From: Pseudoalteromonas sp. Z1A8
Lineage (GTDB): Bacteria; Pseudomonadota; Gammaproteobacteria; Enterobacterales; Alteromonadaceae
DNA: 64,000 nucleotides
Direction of reading: 5' to 3'
Assembly (NCBI RefSeq): GCF_011378855.1
Contig: NZ_WTLB01000002.1
Span: forward strand, 124,001-188,000
Below the pieces are notes generated by a model. That model saw only the letters and a program-made list of their open reading frames with translations. It had not been told where the DNA came from and made no database searches. Both the position numbers and the translations under genes were made by a program. Positions 8,469-16,788 of the stretch are shown in pieces. Numbering within the stretch: the first letter of the stretch is position 1; every line of letters starts with the position of its first letter.

Positions 8469-8861
8469 TTAGTGTTCAATGCCCTCTGTTTTTACCTGCT
8501 TAGCTATATAATTTTTTAACAAACGGGTATTACGCGTGTTAGCTTTAAAAAATGCATCAAATATATCGCCAAAAAATGGCACTAAACCGCCCACAAAGTC
8601 TATGAGCATATTGATAATCATCTTAGTCTTTATACGTTTACTCACACCTAAACGCTGCGCTTCTATCAGCACATAACTTGATAAAATTAGCCCTGCGGCA
8701 TCACCTATAACGGGTATTAAACCAATCACAGCCTCCAAACCTATATTAAATTTAGTAAAAGGAATACCAATGCTGCTATCAGTTAACTTACTGAATCGCT
8801 CTAAGCGGGCTATTGCAGCTTGGGCTTTTATTTGTGAGTGTTCATTAATATTATCGTTCAT
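8469..8861 (-). CDS. DUF4112 domain membrane protein
   Basis: 130 aa with two hydrophobic stretches (about 45-70, GLEAVIGLIPVIGDAAGLI, and about 85-105, MIDFVGGLVPFFGDIFDAFF), each containing the 'PviGD' pattern characteristic of DUF4112. The Lys-rich C-terminus is probably cytoplasmic. The function of the family is unknown. The start is well supported by AAGGAGG just upstream. It stands between the zinc-ribbon gene and aroC. Confidence 0.85.
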   Translation of the reverse strand: MNDNINEHSQIKAQAAIARLERFSKLTDSSIGIPFTKFNIGLEAVIGLIPVIGDAAGLILSSYVLIEAQRLGVSKRIKTKMIINMLIDFVGGLVPFFGDIFDAFFKANTRNTRLLKNYIAKQVKTEGIEH

Positions 8862-8940
8862 GATTACTACCCTCCTTTTTACAGTATATAGGGCCTACTT
8901 GAACAACTCCTGAAAGGCTTTAAACTAAATTACAGACATA

Positions 8941-8966
8941 AAAAAACGCGGTAATCCGCGTTTTTT
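8941..8966 (-). terminator. Terminator of aroC
   Basis: AAAAAACGCGG (8941-8951), TAAT loop, CCGCGTTTTTT (8956-8966): an 11-bp perfect stem with a U tract in both directions, 14 nt from the aroC stop. Confidence 0.9.
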
Positions 8967-8980
8967 ATAATTATAAATAC

Positions 8981-10078
8981 TTACACTGAGCCGTTAATTG
9001 GTCCGTGTTCGTGATTTACATGTGGATTTTGTCCGCGTTGACGCAGTAAATGGTCCATTAATGTAATAGCCATCATTGCCTCAGCAATCGGGATTGCGCG
9101 AATACCCACACACGGATCGTGACGACCTTTGGTAATCATCTCTACCGCTTCGTTGCTTGTATTAATACTGTTACCTGGGATGGTAATGCTCGACGTTGGT
9201 TTTAGCGCAATAGAAGCAATAATATCTTGCCCTGTCGAAATACCCGCAAGTACGCCACCCGCATGGTTTGATGTAAAACCTTCAGGGGTTAGTTCATCAC
9301 GATGCTCAGAGCCTTTTTGCTCAACCACATCAAAGCCATCACCAATTTCCACGCCTTTAACTGCGTTAATACTCATTAATGAGTGTGCAAGTTCGGCGTC
9401 AAGACGGTCAAATACTGGCTCACCAAGGCCTACCGGTACATTGCTTGCCACTACTTTTACTTTAGCGCCGACTGAGTCGCCTTGCTTTTTAAGGTCACGC
9501 ATATATTCGTCAAGCGCTTCAAGCTTACTTGCATCAGGGAAAAAGAATAAATTATTTTCAACTTCGTCCCAATCAAATGTTTCTGCCTTAATAGGACCTA
9601 GCTGACTTAAGCATGCTTTAACTTCAATACCATGGAATTGCTTTAAGTATTTTTTAGCAATAGCACCTGCCGCTACGCGTATCGCGGTTTCGCGTGCAGA
9701 CGAACGACCACCACCGCGATAGTCGCGCAAGCCGTACTTATGCCAATACGTGTAATCGCCATGACCTGGGCGAAATACATCTTTAATTTTGCCGTAATCT
9801 TGCGAGCGTTGATCGGTATTTTCAATTAATAAACCAATGCTAGTACCTGTGGTTTTACCTTCAAAAACGCCTGCTAATATTTTTATTTGATCGCTTTCAC
9901 GGCGCTGCGTTGTATAACGGCTTTGGCCTGGTTTTCGGCGATCTAAATCAATTTGTAAGTCGGCCTCTGTGATCTCAAGACCTGCGGGAGTACCATCAAC
10001 AACGCCGCCTAATGCAACGCCGTGGCTCTCACCAAAGGTGGACACTTTAAATAACTGTCCAATGCTATTACCTGCCAT
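8981..10078 (-). CDS. aroC: Chorismate synthase
   Basis: 365 aa (E. coli 361). Signature sequences: FGESHG at 15-20 with the active-site His19, [20 protein letters not shown], and the C-terminal [18 protein letters not shown]. It converts 5-enolpyruvylshikimate-3-phosphate to chorismate using reduced FMN, the last common step before Phe, Tyr and Trp. It is preceded by GAGGAAA. It feeds the chorismate mutases encoded by pheA and tyrA about 50 kb away. Downstream of prmB as in E. coli, but the 227-nt gap between them is filled by a repeat element. Confidence 0.97.
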   Translation of the reverse strand: MAGNSIGQLFKVSTFGESHGVALGGVVDGTPAGLEITEADLQIDLDRRKPGQSRYTTQRRESDQIKILAGVFEGKTTGTSIGLLIENTDQRSQDYGKIKDVFRPGHGDYTYWHKYGLRDYRGGGRSSARETAIRVAAGAIAKKYLKQFHGIEVKACLSQLGPIKAETFDWDEVENNLFFFPDASKLEALDEYMRDLKKQGDSVGAKVKVVASNVPVGLGEPVFDRLDAELAHSLMSINAVKGVEIGDGFDVVEQKGSEHRDELTPEGFTSNHAGGVLAGISTGQDIIASIALKPTSSITIPGNSINTSNEAVEMITKGRHDPCVGIRAIPIAEAMMAITLMDHLLRQRGQNPHVNHEHGPINGSV

Positions 10079-10144
10079 TAACTTTCCTCATTCCTAATGA
10101 CTACCAATAGCCAAGCACAGGGCTTGGCTATTCATTTTTTACTT

Positions 10145-10306
10145 ATACCAATTCAAATAAATAGCTGATCTATTTTACTTGCTAAAACAACCCATTTCTT
10201 TGTTGTAAATTTCGCAAAGGGAACAACCATTTACATCAATTTACGCCTAGAACTGAATTATTTTTTCGGCGTAAAATTTAGATCACATACTTAATGGAAT
10301 TGGTAT
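10145..10306. repeat. MITE-like element with ATACCAATTC terminal inverted repeats
   Basis: A non-coding 162-bp segment bounded by ATACCAATTC (10145-10154) and its exact complement GAATTGGTAT (10297-10306). Inside are further inverted stretches, including TTTACGCC (10239 region) with GGCGTAAAA (10268 region). The right end coincides with the first base of the prmB stop codon. The structure suggests a miniature mobile or repetitive element that can fold into a long hairpin. It has no coding capacity. The target-site duplication is not clear. Copy number elsewhere cannot be seen here, apart from a similar left end at 41767. Confidence 0.55.
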
Positions 10307-11241
10307 TATTTTGCAAAATACTCATCTAGCTGCTTTTTGCTAATTACAAATACACCTAAACCGCCTTGTTCAAATTCAACCCATTCAAACGGCGCGCCCG
10401 GATACAGTGCATCCATATGTACCATAGAGTTGCCAACTTCTACAAATAACAAACCGTTATCAGTTAGATGTTCACTCGCTTCACTCAATATAGTACGGGT
10501 TACATCTAAACCATCGTGGCCTGATGCAAGCCCAAGCTCTGGCTCATGATGAAACTCACGTGGCAGGTCAGCCATATCTTCTGCATCAACATACGGTGGG
10601 TTTGCTACTATTAGGTCGTATTTTTGACCTGGTACACCGCTAAATACATCAGACTGAATTGGCAGCACACGGTCACTTAACATGTAATCGTTAATATTAA
10701 TGTCTGTCACTTCAAGCGCTTCATACGATATATCTACTGCATCAACTTGTGCTTGCTCAAAAGCTTGTGCAAGTGCAATTGCGATACAGCCCGACCCCGT
10801 ACATAAATCTAATATGCGGTTAACCGATTGTGGCTCTTCAAGCCAGGGCGTAAAGCGATTACTGATAAGCTCAGCAAACGGTGAGCGAGGTATAAGTACA
10901 CGCTCATCCACATAAAATGGCATACCCGCAAACCATGCAATGTTAGTTAAGTAAGGTACTGGTGTGCAGTCGTTAATACGTTCTGCAATAAGACCCGCAA
11001 GTCGGTTTTTTTCTGTGCTTGTTAAACGCGCGTGCATTAATTCTTTTGGCGCATCAACAGGCAAGCTAAGCGCAGGCAATAATAAGCTTACAGCTTCATC
11101 CCATGCGTTATCTGTACCGTGTCCAAAAAATATACTACTACTTGCAAATTGGCTTGTAGTCCAACGTAACCAGTCATGTAAAGTTGACAGTTCTGCAACG
11201 GCTTCTTCGAGTGTTGCTTCTTCTATTTGTAAATCGCTCAT
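10306..11241 (-). CDS. prmB: 50S ribosomal protein L3 glutamine methyltransferase
   Basis: 311 aa (E. coli PrmB 310). Class I SAM-dependent methyltransferase: LDLCTGSGCIAIALA (about 144-158) is the SAM loop, and NPPY (214-217) binds the substrate glutamine amide. The N-terminal 100 residues match the HemK/PrmB helical domain. It methylates a glutamine in ribosomal protein L3. PrmB rather than PrmC is favoured by position next to aroC and divergence from smrB, the E. coli arrangement. Its stop codon overlaps the end of the repeat element. Confidence 0.93.
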   Translation of the reverse strand: MSDLQIEEATLEEAVAELSTLHDWLRWTTSQFASSSIFFGHGTDNAWDEAVSLLLPALSLPVDAPKELMHARLTSTEKNRLAGLIAERINDCTPVPYLTNIAWFAGMPFYVDERVLIPRSPFAELISNRFTPWLEEPQSVNRILDLCTGSGCIAIALAQAFEQAQVDAVDISYEALEVTDININDYMLSDRVLPIQSDVFSGVPGQKYDLIVANPPYVDAEDMADLPREFHHEPELGLASGHDGLDVTRTILSEASEHLTDNGLLFVEVGNSMVHMDALYPGAPFEWVEFEQGGLGVFVISKKQLDEYFAK

Positions 11242-11393
11242 ATATTTTTACCTGTATTAGCTTACTGACTGTTTTGAGTCTTTAAGACGATTGCATTGCC
11301 TATCTGCGCTGGGCAAATTACAATTGCCCCTCATTTAAGTATTGTACCGCCTTTTGCGCTGCGTTTTTACGTTTTTTTGTTTAGGTAATAGTT

Positions 11394-11951
11394 ATGAAAA
11401 AAGACACTCCATCACAATCGTCCCTAAGCAATGACGACATAAGCTTATTTCGTCAAACGATCACAGGCGCTAAAGTATTTAAACAAGATACTCATCGTTT
11501 TGATACAAAACCTAAGGTGTCACAAGCTAAGCAATTTGCCCAGCAAAAAAAGCAGGCTCAGTCTGAATTTTTTTTCTCAGACGTTTATATTCCCGATATA
11601 GACACCCACGGCACGGTTAAATATGTAAAACCAGGGCAAGACAGCTTTTTAGCTAAACAGCTTCGCCGTGGTGACTTTGCACCCGACTTGACGCTAGATT
11701 TACATGGCTTAAATAAAGAGCTTGCTAAAGATGAACTCGCTGGGCTGATTCACGAATGTAAAAAGCAGCATTACTATTGTGCATGTGTAGTGCATGGTAT
11801 TGGTGGCGGCGTATTAAAGCACAAAGTGCCTCAGTACTTAGTACAGCACCCAGACGTAATAGCAATGCACCAAGCCCCCCTCGAATATGGTGGCAGAGGC
11901 GCTGTACTCATACTAATTAATTTACCGCAAAGTGATGAATTTAGACGCTAA
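11394..11951 (+). CDS. smrB: Endonuclease SmrB, ribosome rescue factor
   Basis: 185 aa (E. coli SmrB 183). The C-terminal Smr domain has DLHGLN (DLHG at 102-105), HGIGGGVLK (134-142) and a final EYGGRGAVLI strand. The N-terminal 90 residues are a charged extension. In E. coli SmrB cleaves mRNA between collided ribosomes, producing ends that tmRNA then rescues; ssrA is also in this window. Divergent from prmB across 152 nt, with AGGTAATAGTT before the ATG. Confidence 0.92.
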   Translation: MKKDTPSQSSLSNDDISLFRQTITGAKVFKQDTHRFDTKPKVSQAKQFAQQKKQAQSEFFFSDVYIPDIDTHGTVKYVKPGQDSFLAKQLRRGDFAPDLTLDLHGLNKELAKDELAGLIHECKKQHYYCACVVHGIGGGVLKHKVPQYLVQHPDVIAMHQAPLEYGGRGAVLILINLPQSDEFRR

Positions 11952-11978
11952 CTTTAGCTATTACTAGGATGTAACTTC

Positions 11979-12920
11979 GTGTATATTTTTTCGATTATTT
12001 TTCCACTCATTTTTATTGTGGCACTGGGTTATAGCTGTTGTAAGTTAAAATTTTTTAACAAACAACACATTGCGGGTCTAAGTAAATTTACTTTTTATGT
12101 GAGTTTACCGGCCTTTTTAGTGTTAAATATGTCGCAAATAAACCTGCAGCAAAGCATCAGCCTTTTTGCATTTATGAGTTTTTACATACCGGTTTTGTGT
12201 GTGTTTGGATTAGGCATTTTAATTGACCGCTTTTACTTAAATAAGCCATGTTCTAATAATAAAGCCATAAATTATCAACAACACAGCGTATTTGGTTTGG
12301 CTGGAAGTTATTCAAATATGGTGTTGGTAGGTATCCCAATTGTTATAGCGTCACTGGGTAAAGAGATGATTGCTATTGCATTTATGATCATCACCTTTCA
12401 TAGCACATTGCTATTTGCCCTCACCTTTTTAATTGGGGCAAAAGGAAATGCTGAAAACTTCTCATGGTACAACTTTGGCAAGAGCATGGTGCTAAACCCT
12501 ATCGTACTGAGTATTGGTTGCGGGTTGATCATTAATGTATCTGGGCTTAGCTTATATGACAATTTAGTAAGCAGTATAGATTTACTCGCCAAACCCGCTA
12601 TTGCGTGTGCTTTATTCGTACTTGGCGCAAACTTAGTATTTTATAAAATAGCGGCAAACTGGCAGCCCGCGCTTATATCTTCATTATTAAAAATTATTAT
12701 ATTACCGGCTGGGGTATTTGTTGCAGCAACTTATGTGTTTGAGCTAGATGAGCAAATAAGAAATGTGCTAGTTCTATTGAGTGCATCGCCTGTAGGGGTA
12801 AATGCTTACTTAATTGCCAGTGAGTTAAAGCAGCATCAAGCAACGCTTGCAGGAACGGTGGTACTTTCTACTATATTGTGCATGTTGAGTTTTAGTTTTT
12901 GGTTGGCTATTTTGCTTTAA
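11979..12920 (+). CDS. AEC-family (auxin efflux carrier) membrane permease
   Basis: 313 aa, hydrophobic throughout, with about 8-10 membrane helices split by a hydrophilic loop at about 85-105. Family features include FTFYVSLPAFLVLNMS in the first helices, SYSNMVLVGIPI, and a late SASPVGVNAYLIA. Bacterial members export or import malate, malonate and other organic anions; the substrate cannot be told. The start is a GTG with AGGA 9-10 nt upstream. It follows smrB by 27 nt and could share its transcript. Confidence 0.85.
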   Translation: MYIFSIIFPLIFIVALGYSCCKLKFFNKQHIAGLSKFTFYVSLPAFLVLNMSQINLQQSISLFAFMSFYIPVLCVFGLGILIDRFYLNKPCSNNKAINYQQHSVFGLAGSYSNMVLVGIPIVIASLGKEMIAIAFMIITFHSTLLFALTFLIGAKGNAENFSWYNFGKSMVLNPIVLSIGCGLIINVSGLSLYDNLVSSIDLLAKPAIACALFVLGANLVFYKIAANWQPALISSLLKIIILPAGVFVAATYVFELDEQIRNVLVLLSASPVGVNAYLIASELKQHQATLAGTVVLSTILCMLSFSFWLAILL

Positions 12921-12963
12921 ACAGCTATATAACTAACAAAACTGCCATGAGTTATATAGTTGT
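12917..12963. terminator. Convergent terminator between the AEC permease and the RidA gene
   Basis: AAACAGCTATATAACT (12917-12932) pairs with AGTTATATAGTTGTTT (12948-12963) over 16 bp with one G-U pair. The left arm includes the permease stop codon. AT-rich stem, serving both strands. Confidence 0.6.
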
Positions 12964-12972
12964 TTAATCAAA

Positions 12973-13323
12973 TTACTTTAAAGCCGCTACAACAGATATT
13001 TCGACGAGTAATGCATCACGTGCCATTTTAGCTTCTACACAAGCGCGTGCTGGTGCACAACCCTCGGTTACCCACGCATCCCATACTGCGTTCATATCAG
13101 CAAAATATTCCATGCTTTTTACGTAAATAGTCGCACTAAGCATATGTTCTTTTGAGCTGCCTGCTTCATCAAGTAACGCCTCTACTTTATCGAGCATAGT
13201 TTGAGTTTGTTCTTTGATATCTTTTTGTGCGTCGGCGCATACTTGCCCACATAAATACACTGTACCGTTGTGTTTTACTATGCGGCTCATGCGCGCACCT
13301 GTTTGTAAGCGTTCTATCGTCAT
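12973..13323 (-). CDS. RidA family (YjgF/YER057c/UK114) protein
   Basis: 116 aa. It has the compact trimeric Rid fold sequence: [11 protein letters not shown] near the N-terminus and [11 protein letters not shown] at 91-101, where Arg93 corresponds to the arginine that binds the carboxylate of imine substrates, and Glu97. Family members hydrolyse reactive enamines and imines released by PLP enzymes. The opening differs from classic RidA, so it belongs to another Rid subgroup. It lies 24 nt after sixA and is probably co-transcribed with it. Confidence 0.88.
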   Translation of the reverse strand: MTIERLQTGARMSRIVKHNGTVYLCGQVCADAQKDIKEQTQTMLDKVEALLDEAGSSKEHMLSATIYVKSMEYFADMNAVWDAWVTEGCAPARACVEAKMARDALLVEISVVAALK

Positions 13324-13347
13324 TTTAATTTACTCAATTATTTATAT

Positions 13348-13818
13348 TTAAACGTTTTCTGGGGCATTTATACTTAAATAACTACTACGCTGAGTTTGCT
13401 CATCGTAATTAATAACAGCAACGGCACCCGTATTAAAAATTGGCATATTGCCAGGGCTTAATTGATCCACTAAATAACTGACAATAGGCATATGGGCTAC
13501 AATGAGCCACGTATTACATTGGGGGTGAGTAGCTATAAGTGTTTCGATGTAATCAGCGGCAATTTGAGGTTTGCCCTCAGGGATTATATCGGATGTGGTT
13601 TCGCTAAATTTAAATTCGTTATTTTTAGCAACACCTGCAGCCGTTTGCTGCGCTCGAATGTAAGGACTAACTAACAGTGCATCAGGGTGATGTGTTTTAT
13701 TGAGCCAAAGGCCCATTTTTTCAGCTTCATCATGCCCTGCTTGGGTTAAATTTCTACCTGCATCATCAGCCTGCATTGGTGTTGCTTCGCCGTGGCGCAT
13801 TATTAGGATTGTTTTCAT
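13348..13818 (-). CDS. sixA: Phosphohistidine phosphatase SixA
   Basis: 156 aa (E. coli SixA 161). It opens with MKTILIMRHGEATP; the RHG motif (residues 8-10) supplies the catalytic His9. Further catalytic elements are SPYIRAQQTA and VAHMPIVSYL. SixA removes phosphate from histidine in phosphorelay or nitrogen-PTS components. It is followed by the RidA gene. Confidence 0.9.
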   Translation of the reverse strand: MKTILIMRHGEATPMQADDAGRNLTQAGHDEAEKMGLWLNKTHHPDALLVSPYIRAQQTAAGVAKNNEFKFSETTSDIIPEGKPQIAADYIETLIATHPQCNTWLIVAHMPIVSYLVDQLSPGNMPIFNTGAVAVINYDEQTQRSSYLSINAPENV

Positions 13819-14010
13819 AAAAAATCAACCAATTAAAGAATATAAAACAGTAGCCAGTTTGCCCGTTTGTCAGCTATATTGACAACATAAACCTATTTAT
13901 TTCTAAAATAGTTCTTTCATGAGACTCAGGTAAATTTTCAAGCTATATTTCGCTTTCCTGAAGCCATCATCTGTTGTTAACAAGTAAACGTTTAGTTTCA
14001 GGAGCATCAT

Positions 14011-16734
14011 TTGAATATCAGCCGCAATGATAACAGAGCATACCGTGCCTTTACACTGGACAATGGTCTAAAAGTACTATTAGTGCAAGATAAAGATTCT
14101 ACAAAAGCGGCGGCATCAATGGCAGTTAACGCCGGACATTTTGACGACCCTCTTGACAGGCAAGGCCTCGCACACTTTTTAGAGCACATGCTTTTTTTAG
14201 GCACAGACCAATATCCAGATTCAGGCAGTTTTAATAATTTTGTTTCCCAAGCTGGTGGTAACACCAATGCATGGACTGGCACTGAGCATACCTGTTACTT
14301 TTTTGATATTAACAATCAAGAATTTGAACAAGCGCTAACGCAATTTAGTCGTTTTTTTATTGCGCCTCTTTTAAATTCAGCTGAAACAGAAAAAGAACGA
14401 AATGCAATTGAAGCCGAGTTTAAACTAAAAATAAAAGATGATGGTCGCCGTATTTATCAGGCCCATAAAGAAACAGTAAACCCTGCTCATCCATTTGCTA
14501 AATTTTCTGTGGGTAACCTACAAACTCTAGCTGACAGAGAGCGCTGTATTAGCGACGAGTTACGTGATTTTTTTAATAACTACTATCAAGCTCAGTGGAT
14601 GACGTTGGTTATATGCGCTAATGAAGAGCTAGATACTCTGCAAAGTTGGACGCACACTTACTTTAGCGAAATTAACGGCAACAAAAACCTTAAAAAGCCA
14701 GAGATCAGTGAGCCACTTTATCGCAAGCAAGACATAGGGAAAATACTCCATATTGAGCCGCATAAGCATATGCAAAAGCTTATTATTAGCTTTGCTATGC
14801 CTAATATTGATGACTTCTATCGTCACAAAACCGTGAGTTTTATAGCTCATTTACTTGGCTATGAAGGCGCCGGCTCTCTTTATTCTATTTTAAAAGAACA
14901 AGGCTGGATAAACGCGCTTTCTGCTGGTGGTGGTATTAATGGCAGCAACTTTAAAGATTTTAATATTAGCTTAGCGCTTACCGATGAAGGCATTGAATAC
15001 TTCGAAGATATTATTGAAATGGTGTTTGAATACATTTGCTTAATTAATGCCAACACAGAGCAATTACCGCGCCTATATCAAGATAAAAAAAATCTACTAC
15101 AAATAGCATTTGATAACCAAGAAAAGTCACGCTTAATTGATTGGGTTAGTAACTTAAGCATTAATATGCAGCATTATGACGAAGTAAACTACCTGCAAGG
15201 CGACTATTTAATGGAGGGCTTTAAAAAAGCGACTCATGAAATGGCCATGCAATGGTTAACACCCCATAATATGCGTATCGTACTTATACACCCTGATGTA
15301 GAGCCTGAACATAAAACGGCTTGGTACAACACGCCATATAAAGTAGAGCATGTTTCACCTAGCTGGCTTGATGCTCTTAGCGAGATAAATAAGCCACTAA
15401 GCGAAATGCTGCTGCCTACCGCTAATCCTTATTTAACAAAAGAAGTGGTGCTATTTGATGTCATAAAACCACAAACAAAACCCGAGTTATTAGTAAAAGA
15501 GCCCGGTTTTGACTTTTGGTTTAAACAAGACAACACTTTTCGCGTAGCTAAAGGTCATTTTTATTTAGCCATGGATTCTGATTTTGCCGTAAAAGACGTA
15601 AAACATATGGCACTCACCCGCTTATTTACTGATTTATTTATGGATAGCGTGGGCGAACAATTTTATCCAGCGGAGCTTGCAGGGCTCAGCTACCACTTAA
15701 CCTCACATCAAGGTGGGTTAACACTGCATACCGCGGGGCTTTCGTCTAGCCAGCTAGAACTTGTTGATCAATTAATTGATGCACTCTTTAATGTAGAAAT
15801 TTGTGCAAAGCGCTTTGCCGAGTATAAAAAGCAACTTGTAAGGCATTGGCGCAATAGCAACCAAAACAAACCAGTCAGTGAGTTATTTAGCATTTTAGGC
15901 GCAAAAATAATGCCTTGGAACCCACAACCTGGGGAACTTGCAACAGCGTTAAAAAACACTTGTTTTCAACAATTTAATGAATTCAGACAAGACTTTTTTA
16001 AAGCCCTTCACGTTGAGTCGTTTTTGCATGGTAATTGGCAGCAAAGTGATGCAATAGCCTTTCAAAAAAAGGTCGCAAATCACTTAAAAAGCGCAGCTAT
16101 AATTGAAGACTTAAGACGCCCTCTTTTTGAAATTAAAAAAGTAACTCGCTATGAGTTAGAACTTCCTTGTAGCGACCATGCAATGGTTATTTACTATCAA
16201 GCACAAACGGATTGCGTGGCCGAAAAAGTAAAAATGATGGCGCTTAATCATTTAATTAATCAAGATTATTTTAATGAATTACGCACTACACAACAGCTAG
16301 GTTATTTAGTTGGCGCAGGTTATGCGCCTTTTAATACACGTGCTGGCATCGCCTTTTACGTGCAGTCACCTAAGTTTGATGCAAAAACACTATTGCACCG
16401 CCACAACCACTTTATTAAAAATTATCTTGATAACATTGATGCGCTTGATGAAAACGATTGGCAACAGCAAAAGCATGGCCTAAGTACTCATATTGCAGAA
16501 AAAGATAAAAATCTGCGCCTGCGCTCACAACGGTTATGGCTTGCTATTGGTAACAGAGATCATGAATTTCATATGCAACAACGACTTTTAGATGCCCTAA
16601 ACGCACTAACACTAAAAGAAATTAAAATTTATGCACTAAGCCTATTTGATGATAATAGACCAAGATATGAGCTTTTAAGCTCGGCAAAAGTCACTAAATC
16701 TCAAAATATGCCCGTTTACTCTCAATCTCTTTGA
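14011..16734 (+). CDS. M16 family zinc metallopeptidase (pitrilysin/insulysin type)
   Basis: 907 aa. The inverted zinc motif is HFLEH (His55, Glu58, His59) with the third ligand Glu136 in NAIEAEFK, exactly 77 residues on as in pitrilysin. Four homologous M16 domains follow, the C-terminal ones inactive. E. coli pitrilysin is periplasmic, but this protein has no signal peptide, so a cytoplasmic role in degrading small peptides is likely. The start is a TTG: AGGAG ends 6 nt upstream and no in-frame ATG is better placed, so the rare start looks real. Confidence 0.9.
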   Translation: MNISRNDNRAYRAFTLDNGLKVLLVQDKDSTKAAASMAVNAGHFDDPLDRQGLAHFLEHMLFLGTDQYPDSGSFNNFVSQAGGNTNAWTGTEHTCYFFDINNQEFEQALTQFSRFFIAPLLNSAETEKERNAIEAEFKLKIKDDGRRIYQAHKETVNPAHPFAKFSVGNLQTLADRERCISDELRDFFNNYYQAQWMTLVICANEELDTLQSWTHTYFSEINGNKNLKKPEISEPLYRKQDIGKILHIEPHKHMQKLIISFAMPNIDDFYRHKTVSFIAHLLGYEGAGSLYSILKEQGWINALSAGGGINGSNFKDFNISLALTDEGIEYFEDIIEMVFEYICLINANTEQLPRLYQDKKNLLQIAFDNQEKSRLIDWVSNLSINMQHYDEVNYLQGDYLMEGFKKATHEMAMQWLTPHNMRIVLIHPDVEPEHKTAWYNTPYKVEHVSPSWLDALSEINKPLSEMLLPTANPYLTKEVVLFDVIKPQTKPELLVKEPGFDFWFKQDNTFRVAKGHFYLAMDSDFAVKDVKHMALTRLFTDLFMDSVGEQFYPAELAGLSYHLTSHQGGLTLHTAGLSSSQLELVDQLIDALFNVEICAKRFAEYKKQLVRHWRNSNQNKPVSELFSILGAKIMPWNPQPGELATALKNTCFQQFNEFRQDFFKALHVESFLHGNWQQSDAIAFQKKVANHLKSAAIIEDLRRPLFEIKKVTRYELELPCSDHAMVIYYQAQTDCVAEKVKMMALNHLINQDYFNELRTTQQLGYLVGAGYAPFNTRAGIAFYVQSPKFDAKTLLHRHNHFIKNYLDNIDALDENDWQQQKHGLSTHIAEKDKNLRLRSQRLWLAIGNRDHEFHMQQRLLDALNALTLKEIKIYALSLFDDNRPRYELLSSAKVTKSQNMPVYSQSL

Positions 16735-16788
16735 CACTAGGTTTAGCTTGTTTTAAATTATCATTTGTAAATTAGAAGTAATCAAAAA

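Noticed and set aside
9129-9605. 158-codon plus-strand frame opposite aroC
   Set aside because: It is antisense to a certain gene, rich in Ser/Thr/Pro from reversed codons, and has no family resemblance.
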